This document shows, one piece after another, positions 19,998 to 30,283 of a stretch of 64,000 nucleotides of DNA. A program made the translations under genes and the position numbers. Each line of letters begins with the position of its first letter. Within the stretch, counting starts at the first letter, position 1. Origin of the DNA: Tritrichomonas musculus (Eukaryota > Parabasalia > Tritrichomonadida > Tritrichomonadidae); contig JAPFFF010000042.1 in NCBI GenBank assembly GCA_039105265.1, positions 806,001 through 870,000 of the forward strand, read 5' to 3'. The notes beneath the pieces were generated by a model. That model was given only the letters and a program-made list of their open reading frames with translations, was not told the origin of the DNA and searched no databases.

Positions 19998-20590
19998 GAA
20001 TATGTTTAGAAAAAAATGAAATATCTTTGTTTAGGTATTTGTATCATATTCAAAAGATTTAATTTTGTTAGCACAGCGTTTTTTTGAAATAAATAAAAAA
20101 TAATTATGCTTTTAAAAAGTTCGTTCTGTTCTCAATTTTGTTATAAAATATACTAATTCTTTCAATCCAAAATCTTACATCATTCAAATTTCTATAAATT
20201 TATATTTATTCTAAATCAATTATTTATCTTATCAATCATATCTGATTTATCATATGAATTACAAATTTTTGTATATGAATGAATACTCAAAGATAATATT
20301 AATAAAAATTTTTGGTAGCAATCACCAATTCATATTACTTTTTTTGATAAAGCAAAAAAAAAATAAAACATGTCAAAAATTAATCATCATACAAAAAAAT
20401 GTTTAAATCTGCTAATAAATGCATGATGAAAGCCAGACTTATTACGAAATTATAAAAATTTTAGTTCAAAATAGTTTTTTTGATAAAGCAATACTACCAT
20501 AGGATGAGAGTAATCAAGTTTAAAAAAATAAAAAGCAAATTATTAGATTAAAATATATAAGTAAAACTGAAAATTTACTAAAAAAAAATA
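19998..20590. other. Intergenic spacer
   Basis: AT-rich. The phrase TTTTTTTGATAAAGCAA occurs twice (ending near 20354 and at 20491). No ORF or RNA gene. Confidence 0.45.
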
Positions 20591-23500
20591 TCAATTATAT
20601 GTAAATAATTCGCTTATAGTACTGCGTGTAGGAGATTCTGCATCTTTTTGAGCCAATTGTGACATTGCCTTTCTTGCTTTTTGAGCTGGTGTTGGTAGTA
20701 AAAGAGAGTTCAACTTTATTGTTTGTTCATAAACATTTGCAATATTAAAAGCAATAGTTTTTGCTGTCATTATTTGCCTATCTGTGAAAGGTGAATAAAT
20801 TCCATTTGGAACGATAAGTTGAGTCACATTATAGAATGAACAAGAATCTGAGCCAGATTCTCGGGGTTTCGGCGAAATTGCCAGAACGAATTGTTTCAAA
20901 TTTTTTTCGCAGGCAGGTGGTCTTATATAAAAGTTTGTCTCATTGAATATAATTTTCATTGCCGAAGTTTCACCAATATTAAATATGGTTTGTGAATCTT
21001 TTTCTTCAACCGCCATTGCAGGCGAGATAATCGGAATAAAGGAATGAAAAGATGGAATAACGGGAACCGTAGACCGAAGAGGAGGAAGGATATGAAGTTC
21101 TTCTGATATCTTCATTGGTTCACCTATCTCCCTCAAAAAGCGAAGAAGCGCTGGTGTCATCCGTTTTGAATGTCTTTGAGGATTAAATTTCATTTGTTCC
21201 TTGAATTTTTCATAGTCATTTTCATTTGAATAATAATCAAAAATATCATTATCAGCATTATTTATATTGTAACTTTCATATTCATTGTCATCAACTGAAA
21301 TTATATTTGAATCGATGTTTGAATTCAGATTTGAATTCAAATTAGGCATGATATGTGGTATGAAATGAGCGCTATCAGAATTGAGATCAAAATTGGTGTT
21401 TGGAATACTAATGGGGCCATTGATTGGTATGTTTGTGCTTTCTCCTTTACAATCATATATATCACATGGTAAAATATGATGAATAACTGCGGGAAGAAGG
21501 GGAAGTGAATCAATTTCATCGAGTTTTCTAATAACAGGCTGTAATTCAGTTGGTTCTGATGAATTATCTTGATAAACTCGAACTTCGTTTTCATTATTGT
21601 TGCGCATTAGCCCCATCGATCTGATAAAGTAGCTGGCAGATGGTATTTGCTGTAATGATGATTTATTGAATGGCTCATAAAATCCATATTTATCCCAATC
21701 TTGTACTGTTTCGTATTGATCTTTGTAATCGCATGTAATATTATCGTCTATTCCTTGTAGATCTTCAATTGAAAGGTTAGGAACTATATCAAGAGTAAAT
21801 AAATCATTTTTAAATGCATATTCAGTCTCGTCTTTTTGATTTTTTTCGTCAACTTTTTGATTGTCAGTATCAACTTTTTCTGAAATGATTGAATTTGTTG
21901 TAAATTGGATTTCATTGGATAATTTTGGTTCTCTTTCGCCGCTAAATGCATCTCTAGATGAATCCCTCACGCGAAAGATCGATTTTCCATATTGCCCCCT
22001 TACAAAGATATAAGATTCTTTTTTGCTCTCAATACTCTGGATATTTGATTCGATAAATGAAACTAAAACTTTTTGTCCAATAGAAAAGTGGCTTATATGT
22101 GGATCTTTGACGTCAAATTTATTGATGATTGCATTTTCATTTACCTCAAAACATGAATTTAGTCTCCTCGAAAAATGGTCTTTCGATGGAATGAAATATG
22201 CCATTTGATAGCTGATGAGATCGTTCAAAGGTCCTATATTCTTTGAATATATCTTGTTCCAAAACTGTTTAGACAAAGGTCCATTTCGAGCTGTTTTTGG
22301 ATTCAAAGATTCAATAAAGAAAATGAACCGACAAATAACGCTTCTGTTATCAGGGATATCAAATATCTGAGGAGTATATTCAATTACATTCATCAACATT
22401 TGTTGAGAAGAAAAAACCAAATCGCCGAATTCTTCTATTTTTGTGGCATATTCAAACTTTATCAGCATTGAAAAAAGATTAAATATCACTTGGCTTTGAA
22501 TCAGAGATTTAGCAGCAGTGCTTAATAAATCAGGAAAGAAGTTCAGAGATGCAAATCTAACATAAGTGCCAACAAGGAGTATGCATGACGAAAGATAGGC
22601 TGTATCAAAACTTCTTAACTCATTTGAACTAATTTTGTTGATTATGGCAGATATTTTTTCAATTACGGGAAGAAAGTCATCGTATGAATAAGCAAAACTC
22701 AAAAGCTGATAGTTGATTTGTAAAGTACTGCTATTTTTCCAAATGAGGTTAAATGAATTTGAAATCGATTCTTTAAATGTTGGATTAAATTGAAGCATTT
22801 CAGTTGACGAAAGAAAAATTGATGTTAAATAACTAATCAATGAATCACCAATTAAAATTCCTTTTGAACCTAACGAAAACAATTGCTGAATGAACTGGAG
22901 AGCTTTTTGCGAAATGTAAGGTAATATTTCACTATTGTGACAAAATAGAAAACTTCCTCGTTTCAGAAATGATGTAATCGTCTTCACATGATTTGTGCTT
23001 GCATTTTTAACGCAATAAGAAATGAGACGTTTAACTAAGTCTCCTTGATGATCGATTTCAAAATTCGAAACAATTTTAAGAATGGAACTAATAAGAGTTG
23101 AAATAGATTCATCATAACTTTCATTGAGAGATGGTAAAAATGTGAGCAAAGGGCCAAATAGCTTCAGAAAAGTATATGCTGGATATTTCCTCTTTAATAG
23201 AAAGCAAATGTCAAGGGAGCTAACGATATTTTCTGATCTCATTGTTAATTCTGACATGGTTTGAGAAAAATTATTCATTAACATGACATCTTCAATAATA
23301 ATTTTTACATCAATAAGAGATAAAGTATTAAAAAATAAAAATTTAATTATATTGTCTGGAATTGGATTTTCACTCGAATAAATACCGCCGTTAAATTTCA
23401 GCGATTTCTTTTGTTGGTAAGCAATTAAATTCAAATTTGAAAATAGTGCCACAATATATTGTCCCCATATTTGAACAAAGTCAAGATGATGATTCCATTT

Positions 23501-24175
23501 TAAGCAATAAGTTTTGAAATTGTCCCAAACGTCGTCATCTGTTAACCCACTAAAATGAATAATTGAAAAGCATAGGTCAACAAGCTGCTGGCATATTTTT
23601 GAAGAATCAGATTTAGAAAATACTTCAGACAAATTAAATTCAAATATTTGATCTGTAATACCTATTGCAACATTCAGTAGTATTAACCATGTTTCCTTTT
23701 CGAAAATTGACCCATGCTTCATATGTGATAATTTATAATCAGATATTATTTTATTTAAGAGCGAATAAAAGCTTCCATCAGAGATTTCATTTCCACTTGG
23801 TTGGCAAAATGCAAAAGGTAATGATAATTGTTTAAAAACTCGTCGAAGAAACCGATTTTGTAGTTCTTTTGATCCAAAAATCGAAAGATTGTCCATCCAT
23901 CCTTTGTAAATTATTTCTGCAGTATACATTAGTGAGATGTCCTTTGTTGGAAGAGAAAGAGCAACTGCTAAATATTCTGTTATCATTTTTATTCTTTTTT
24001 TGCTGCTAATATCGAGTGAATTAAGTCGAGTTGAATAATCTTTTACAATAATTCTAGCTGAGTCTGATATAACATTTCGAGGATAGGAAACTAATGAATA
24101 ACTATCACCATCATCTTTAATTAATCCTTTGGTAAATAAGCTTGGGAGAAAGAAAAAATAAGACTCATTACTCAT
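20591..24175 (-). CDS. Large protein with degenerate RapGAP-like C-terminus (RALGAPB-like), 1194 aa
   Basis: Residues 1-700 are a continuous alpha-helical solenoid, as in the alpha/beta subunits of RalGAP and in tuberin. A disordered, Asn/Asp-rich linker with NSNLNSN-type repeats occupies about 730-1000. The last 190 residues carry what looks like a RapGAP fold: ALLRFLREIGEPMKI (1009-1023), a TIFNIG strand, a QFVLAISPKP strand, and YSPFTDRQIMTAKTIAFNIANVYE. That last piece matches the loop and helix that close RapGAP domains (LFDG...ATAINAS in tuberin). The catalytic-Asn motif (GNDxVxIV type) is not evident, so it may be a non-catalytic partner like RALGAPB. If so, it would control a Ras/Rheb/Ral-like GTPase. 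The identification rests on eye alignment. Confidence 0.5.
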   Translation of the reverse strand: MSNESYFFFLPSLFTKGLIKDDGDSYSLVSYPRNVISDSARIIVKDYSTRLNSLDISSKKRIKMITEYLAVALSLPTKDISLMYTAEIIYKGWMDNLSIFGSKELQNRFLRRVFKQLSLPFAFCQPSGNEISDGSFYSLLNKIISDYKLSHMKHGSIFEKETWLILLNVAIGITDQIFEFNLSEVFSKSDSSKICQQLVDLCFSIIHFSGLTDDDVWDNFKTYCLKWNHHLDFVQIWGQYIVALFSNLNLIAYQQKKSLKFNGGIYSSENPIPDNIIKFLFFNTLSLIDVKIIIEDVMLMNNFSQTMSELTMRSENIVSSLDICFLLKRKYPAYTFLKLFGPLLTFLPSLNESYDESISTLISSILKIVSNFEIDHQGDLVKRLISYCVKNASTNHVKTITSFLKRGSFLFCHNSEILPYISQKALQFIQQLFSLGSKGILIGDSLISYLTSIFLSSTEMLQFNPTFKESISNSFNLIWKNSSTLQINYQLLSFAYSYDDFLPVIEKISAIINKISSNELRSFDTAYLSSCILLVGTYVRFASLNFFPDLLSTAAKSLIQSQVIFNLFSMLIKFEYATKIEEFGDLVFSSQQMLMNVIEYTPQIFDIPDNRSVICRFIFFIESLNPKTARNGPLSKQFWNKIYSKNIGPLNDLISYQMAYFIPSKDHFSRRLNSCFEVNENAIINKFDVKDPHISHFSIGQKVLVSFIESNIQSIESKKESYIFVRGQYGKSIFRVRDSSRDAFSGEREPKLSNEIQFTTNSIISEKVDTDNQKVDEKNQKDETEYAFKNDLFTLDIVPNLSIEDLQGIDDNITCDYKDQYETVQDWDKYGFYEPFNKSSLQQIPSASYFIRSMGLMRNNNENEVRVYQDNSSEPTELQPVIRKLDEIDSLPLLPAVIHHILPCDIYDCKGESTNIPINGPISIPNTNFDLNSDSAHFIPHIMPNLNSNLNSNIDSNIISVDDNEYESYNINNADNDIFDYYSNENDYEKFKEQMKFNPQRHSKRMTPALLRFLREIGEPMKISEELHILPPLRSTVPVIPSFHSFIPIISPAMAVEEKDSQTIFNIGETSAMKIIFNETNFYIRPPACEKNLKQFVLAISPKPRESGSDSCSFYNVTQLIVPNGIYSPFTDRQIMTAKTIAFNIANVYEQTIKLNSLLLPTPAQKARKAMSQLAQKDAESPTRSTISELFTYN

Positions 24176-26111
24176 TTTCTATTTCACTTTTTTTAATTTT
24201 GGAACCCTAAGTAATTAATTTTTTTGCCTTAAATTGACCATTCGGATCAAAAAAATCGTTTCCATCTTGAAGCATTATATATATCATAATATCATTTTCC
24301 AACAAAAATCTAATGCAAATATAAAAGATTTATTACTTTTATCTTCATATTTTCATTTCACATTTAATTGTTTAAATTTGAAAGTATTAGTAATTAGAAT
24401 AAGAAAAGATCAAAATCTAAAAAGTAATATGTTAGAGTGCATTAACATAAAAGAGCATATATAATTTATGCTTAATATGAAATGTATACATTACTGATTG
24501 GTCCTGGGTCATCACTCCAAGAGGGATTTCCTTTCATAACAACAATTGTTGTTTATATGTTTCCAGAATTGATCATGCCTTTAGGCATCCTTCTTTTTCT
24601 TACAAAACTGGCTTAAACAATGTTTCTTTCAACTGTTAAATTGATTTTTTCGGAATAATAATCGTTAGCTTCAGTTGATCCATAAGAAAGTTTTGCTTTA
24701 TTTTGTTTTGGATCTACTGAATCATCATGTTTCACAATAAAAACTCTGTCCGAATCACCTGAAGAAAATAAAGGACAAAAATGGATGGATATTTTATGTT
24801 TTCGACTAAAATTGTTTTTTCTGTTGTTAAATAAATAATAATAATAAAAACGCCATTTTCATTGTAAAGATTCAAAGATTCGCCTTTATACCTTTAATTG
24901 TTAAAGCGAACTGTTTTCCTCCGCTTGCTTTTGTTCCATCTTTATTGGCTCTAAAGTTAGTTTTTGAGGTCAGAGTTGATAGAAGATAACCTTTTTCGTG
25001 CCAAAATTGGAGCAGTTTTTAATTCAACTGTAATAAATATAGATCCAAAGTCTACTGGTTAATTGAATCTTCATTTTTCTCTAAAGATATAAAAAAAAAA
25101 AAAAAAAAAAACCTGCATGGTTCAAAATCATTTCCATTGGAGATGCTTTTACAAGTTGGAATTCGTCGATAAGGGTAAGAAGAAGATGTCTACTGTTTAA
25201 GTATCCTTTATTTCGGGACAAAAAATAGCAGGTTCTACCAGCTTCTACTTGAAAAATGAATTTCCGCAGTTACAATATTCAGGAAATTTAATTTCAATAT
25301 TTAGTTTATCTTTAATTATCAAATATGTGTGATATCGAGGTCTTTATAAATAACAACTTCAGATTCATTTCCAAGTATTGCTTCACTTTTTGTTGCAGTA
25401 ACTACAATTGTTCAAATAACTTCTTTAAAAGCTGTAAACTCGAACTTTTACGCTATCTGAATTACAATTGTTCAAATAACTTCTTTTATATTAAATATAA
25501 ATAATGATATTGATATAAAAACACTTTTTCATTAGGATAAAAGCTTGTATTATGTAAAATAATTCTAATATATTTTTAATAATATCTTACTTTAATAACA
25601 ATGTCATAATTTTGCAATTATATATAAAATTTCCCGAGATTAAAATGAAAAAATGAATTGACTTGAAACAAATCGAATATTTTGAGTATAAAAATATAGA
25701 AAATAAAAACAACTTTTTGTGAAATTTCTCTGAATTCACTGAATATTTTGGTTTATTTTTATTTTAATTATTCCATGGGTACTGGGTTTATTTTTAATTT
25801 AATTCCATCTTATTGCATCTATGATAATTAGATATTTCAAATATATATATATATATATATATATTTAAAATGACATATCAGATAGAAGAAATTTATTTTC
25901 ATTCTCTCATTTAAATTGAACTCTTTGAAATCAATTCGTTTTTGATTTTTAAATTTTTGCATATTTAGAAAAAAATGAAGATGTTTAAATAATGAATTAG
26001 ATATAAAAACAATACATTCAAACTTGAGTCAGCAATAAAGAATTTTTAATTAAAATATTTTCGAAATAGTAATAATAAATCGTATATTTAATATAAAAGT
26101 AGAATATAATT
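24176..26111. other. Gene-poor region with decayed sequence
   Basis: Contains a minus-strand decayed gene (about 24480-25440), a 20-A tract at about 25090, a 60-bp-period direct repeat (25403-25426 and 25463-25486, TACAATTGTTCAAATAACTT core) and a TA microsatellite (25845-25864). The small plus-strand frame at 24234-24464 has no supporting features. Confidence 0.5.
24480..25440 (-). pseudogene. Decayed protein-coding gene, family unknown
   Basis: Base composition is clearly less AT-rich than the flanks. On the minus strand, stretches in different frames read like real protein: VEAGRTCYFLSRNKGYLNS, then VELKTAPILARK, ASGGKQFALTIKG, and SSGDSDRVFIVKHDD. The mix of beta-strand-like and Gly/Lys-rich turns suggests a secreted or surface beta-rich protein, but I cannot name it. 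Frame changes and stops are frequent, so it is not functional as written. The pieces follow one another in order on one strand, as expected for one decayed gene. Confidence 0.5.
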
Positions 26112-26546
26112 TTATTTTGGCTGTGGGAAAGCAAGAATTTTTGATATATATATACCAGAGCCACCAAAATTTTCAAGAACTTCAGTTTTTATGAACTTTG
26201 CTTCAACTGGCTCTTTCAAATCAAATATATGTTCTCCTGCTCTATGTTCAAGTTCAACAGTCAAACATGGCTGTAAAGCATTTGGATCTGTCCCAAGATA
26301 AAATTGTATTAATTTAGGATTTTGATTATTTTCACCATGAAGATATACTCCAATTCTTCTAATTTTGTAGGTGTCGTTGAATTCTATTGTAATATGTTGC
26401 GGAAGTGATTCATGATAGCTGCTGAACCAAACAAATGTAGGATCTCTTAATAAAATATTGCAAGCTCTGCTTTCATGATGATATTGTGATGAAAATTCGT
26501 AAAGTTTTGCTCCATTGGGTGCAACGCATAAATTCTTATATTCCAT
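26112..26546 (-). CDS. F5/8-type (discoidin-like) beta-sandwich protein, IFT25/CEP104-N-like (144 aa)
   Basis: A single small jelly-roll domain. The order of elements (an ESRACNILL helix, a WFSS turn, LPQHITIEF, YKIRRIGVYLHG, PKLIQFYLG, and the closing FIKTEVLENFGGSGIYISKILAF) is that of the galactose-binding-like fold in IFT25 (HSPB11) and in the N-terminus of the ciliary-tip protein CEP104. The 144-aa length equals that of typical IFT25. Parabasalids are flagellates, so an intraflagellar-transport or axoneme-tip role is plausible but inferred. NR2C2AP-type proteins share the fold and are an alternative. A perfect 18-bp inverted repeat lies 18 nt before the ATG. Confidence 0.65.
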   Translation of the reverse strand: MEYKNLCVAPNGAKLYEFSSQYHHESRACNILLRDPTFVWFSSYHESLPQHITIEFNDTYKIRRIGVYLHGENNQNPKLIQFYLGTDPNALQPCLTVELEHRAGEHIFDLKEPVEAKFIKTEVLENFGGSGIYISKILAFPQPK

Positions 26547-26564
26547 TTTATAATATAGAGTACA

Positions 26565-26582
26565 ACCAGATATTTATCTGGT
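26565..26582 (-). promoter_or_regulatory. Perfect palindrome upstream of the IFT25/CEP104-like gene
   Basis: ACCAGATATTTATCTGGT: eight-base arms with a two-base centre, 18 nt upstream of the ATG. Suits binding by a dimeric factor; no homologous site was noticed at other genes in the window. Confidence 0.4.
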
Positions 26583-27189
26583 CGGCCAAAATAAACTTGA
26601 AAAAAAATCCTTTTGAATTGAATTAAGGTTCACAATTTTTTTAGAAATAACGTTCTAAATTTTTCAACAAAAAAGATATTACTTTTTATATAATCAGCAA
26701 CCAAAAAAAAAAAAAGCTAATGAGGATTTTCTTAAGGTAGAAAATGCAATAGTAAAAGCCCAAAAGAAGAACTTTAACTAATTATTATTGTTAGAGTGTT
26801 ATAAGAGAAAAATGTTCCTGTAAACTTCTGAAAATATACTATTTAAAAAGTTCATATATATCTACATATCATTTTATACATATCATTTTATATCTATTTA
26901 TAAATATTCCTTTTTTCTTATAACATTAATTAAAAAGTATGGATAAATCTTTATTATATACTTATATATCGATATTCATTTCTGAGTTGTTTACTAATTG
27001 AATAAGATAGAATTATCTAAGTAGATTGCAAATATAGCGATTTTCGACCTTCAGTTAAGCTAAGATTGTTTTTGACACTTTTTTAAGACCTCAAAAAGTT
27101 TTTTACATTGTTTCGTCCTATCAATTTTCTATCTTCATTTAATGAGTGTGGCAAAATAGTAGTAATATAAAGGGTGGCGTCTGGTTCTT

Positions 27190-28540
27190 TGTACCATCTG
27201 CCCTCTTAACTTGTTACCCACAAAACCTACCATCAACCTCATGACAACCACCTAATTGCAAGTTTTAATTTAAATCTGAACAACTACCCTGCTTTTATTT
27301 TAAACTCAATATTTTATCTACATCTCAAACGATGTCAACAAGATAGAACCATACATCGACGATATTGTCATACTTGATGATCAATCTACGCTGATGAAGA
27401 CGGTAACATCATCAATGTAGAACCAAACATTGATGACAACGGTAATATCATCATGATAGAACCATGACGACGAGTTTTCATCAAGTGAAGACAATCCCGA
27501 GTATGAGTGGTGAGTATTATTTTTTATCAGCATCCCAGCTAGAGAGATTCGGCACTATTTAAGAGGTGTTGCCTCTAGCTAATGTTATAGGGCATTAAGA
27601 TTATATTGCCTGAACTTATTTTGGGACAATGTTTAATCAACTTCAAATGAATTATCGACTAGATATACAAGCTAATGAACAGATCCCACTACCAATTGAA
27701 ACAGTGTATAATTCGATTAAGGACGATATAACAATCAAAGATATGTTTGGACACATTGATTACTTTCGAAACGGTATTGAGCATTTTAATCGAATCTACT
27801 TCAAATATTCACCTGAGTGGAGGACGTCTGATGTAGGTGAGAAGATCATTGGAGTATGTAGAATAAAAATCAGCATCAGACAAAGTATGCAATTAGATTT
27901 CGTATTGTACATTTGCAAATATAGAAAAGATAAATTCGATGATTAGGCTCAAAGATTGTATGATGTTATAGATATTTTGGATGATGAACAGATTCAAGAT
28001 GTAGTTAATCGTATGGATCAAGAAGATTGTAAGTTATTTGAAATCCAATATTGTAATGATATTTTCGATGATTTTGATTTCATTAATGATCTGCATGATA
28101 GTAAAGAAGAGGAGAGTATTTTTATCAAACTTCATAATTATATATATGATTCAGAGCAATCGAAAGAAGAAAAGATAACAGCATATGAGCAATTAGATAA
28201 ATATAATTATTATCTTATGAGTTTAAGAAATGATGTACCTTTCTATCTTAATACTGTTTCTAAAAGTGAATATGATATTAATGACTTTGCTGCAGTAGTA
28301 GAGATAGGAGATACTACCATGCTTTCATTCAGTTCACCTCAGAATGATTTCGATGAATACTATGTCGATTTCATGATGACTGCTGATAATACAAGAAATT
28401 CTATATGTAAGATGATAGCAATTAACCTTTACCTTACGCGGTTAACAATCAAGGTGAACTAGACCTTAATGTTTATAATGATGATGATGAGATTGTTAAT
28501 AATAGATTTATCATATACTAATTTTTATTTCAAGCAAGTG
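27190..28540 (+). pseudogene. Decayed coding segment inside the 2.67-kb element
   Basis: The interior is less AT-rich and reads as protein over much of this span. An Asp/Asn-rich repeated phrase (DGNIINVEP/NGNIIMIEP) comes first, followed from about 27629 by an acidic, Tyr/Phe-rich segment. I do not recognise the family. The segment is clearly broken in several places. Its position between perfect inverted repeats suggests it was cargo or the mobility gene of that element. Confidence 0.45.
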
Positions 28541-28956
28541 ATCTCTCAGTGAAATGATTCTTATGGGTATGATAACATTCATCTAAAATTATAATATTTA
28601 TTGAAGGGAGATATATATTTAAGTGGGTAAAGATCGTGTATATGATTAGGAGATATATATTTATGCATTTTGGATATGATTAGCGATTGATGAATATCTT
28701 CTCAATCCAGATTATACTTCAAAGATGTATAAATTATGTTCACAATTGAGAGAAGTTATCAAATAACCAGCCATGTTTTGATTTGTGGTTATTTTAATGA
28801 CAAAAATGATTATGTTAGACAATTTGTTTTGACTAAAGAAAATGTTAACGATTAAATAGTTTCAAAGTTAGCTAGTATAATTAAAATACTGAAGTTAGTT
28901 AATTGATTTTTTGGCCTGCAATCTCATTATGGCTTGTTAATGGCTACAAAAAAACA

Positions 28957-28982
28957 AAGCTCATGAGGCTCCTCATAAGCTT
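28957..28982. other. Hairpin
   Basis: Twelve-base arms AAGCTCATGAGG and CCTCATAAGCTT (11 of 12 pair) with a two-base loop, inside the 2.67-kb element. Could be an internal terminator or a fold-back remnant. Confidence 0.4.
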
Positions 28983-29480
28983 AGTTTAAACATATATTAC
29001 TATGCATAAAAATCAATAGGAGTATATGGAAATTATGTCATCCAAAAAAGTTTCTAAGAAATATGATTGAAAAAGTAAAACTTTTTAAAAAGAAATTCTT
29101 TTATTTTAAAAATATAATTGCAAATACAATTTTAGTAATTTATATGCTATATATGCAAAAAAATTCATTATTTATTTATATATTTATCAAATTTTGGGTT
29201 ATCGAGAAATTTGAATTATGTATTATTTGTTCAATATAAATGAAATAACGTTTGGATAGCAGAAAGAGTTATAGATCATTCTGGTTATTGTGTTGTTTTC
29301 TTCTTTGAGCCGTTCGATGTTTGCGTTGTAGTGAGAATTGAATTATGTATTATTTGTTCAATATAAATGAAATAACGTTAAAATTTTAGAGGTGTAAAAT
29401 GGAATTTTAAACTTTTAGAATACATTTTTTTGAATGGTTTACAGGAACATTTTTCTCTTATAACAGTATTATTGTTAGAG

Positions 29481-30283
29481 ATTCATATTGAAATTGGAAA
29501 CACTATACAAAAGCAAAGACACAATGGCCAATTTGATTTATCAGAATCAGGATCAATTGAATTCAGGAATTAGAACGGCATTAAATCTCGAAATTAACAG
29601 AATTATTTCTTGGCCTCATAACAAATGAAAATCGCTATGATGATAATTCTATAACGTTGATTTTTTTGGAGGAAGTGGTTACTTTTGTTATCCATTTCTG
29701 TTTACGGAATAATTTTTTTTCTTTGATGAAAAAGTTAAAATTCCGAGCCTATAATCACAGTTTTTTCTTTCTATGATGGCATAATTACCTCATGAGGTGG
29801 TGAGCCTTTCCGATGTCAATATTTTGGTCATTATCGAAAAAATCAATAATCTGATGCTTCAGTTGATCAAATCCTTTGAATAAATTGGAGTGAAAACTTT
29901 TCTGGATATTATTCATAAAGCAAATCCAGGCGCATGATCATCAAGATGACTTTATCCTTTGAAGATGATGCAATCAGAAAATTTGATCCTCACCATCAAC
30001 AAAATTACTATTTCTCTACCGATTACCGACCTAAACCAACAAAAGAAGTTTGTGAAAGAAATTTGAAAATACTAAAGTGGAATGCAGTTGATTTTCATGT
30101 CAGGTACAGTTTATTTGTAACAAATGGGAGGTGCACATATCCAGTGTTTGAAGATTATTCTAGGTAGATGAATTACGAAAGATTGGAATCACTGGAAATC
30201 TCTTACATCCCAATCCCACAAATTATGGAACTTTTTTAAACCAAGACGGATGGAAACAACTATTCTATAATTACTACAATTCA
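29481..30283 (+). other. Degenerate spacer with short coding-like fragments
   Basis: Between the 2.67-kb element and the pogo-type transposase. A 77-codon open stretch (29934-30167, ending PVFEDYSR) and scattered protein-like phrases before it show former coding sequence of unknown type. No family is recognised and no intact gene is present. Confidence 0.4.

Larger units (their letters stand above)
26797..29465. mobile_element. 2.67-kb relic element bounded by 29-bp inverted repeats
   Basis: Bases 26797-26825 and 29437-29465 are perfect inverted repeats of 29 bp, ending outward in TGTTATAAGAG. The 14-bp sequence TATTATTGTTAGAG lies directly outside the left repeat (26783-26796) and one base outside the right one (29467-29480), as expected of an insertion duplication, though 14 bp is unusually long. 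The interior holds a decayed coding segment, a 42-bp direct repeat (29211-29252 and 29338-29379) and a hairpin (28957-28982). No diagnostic transposase, integrase or polymerase motif was recognised, so the family is open. A shrunken copy of one of the large elements common in trichomonads is possible. It is broken. Confidence 0.7.

Noticed and set aside
25845-25864. TA microsatellite, also at 49859-49880
   Set aside because: Simple low-complexity sequence expected at this base composition; no further signal.
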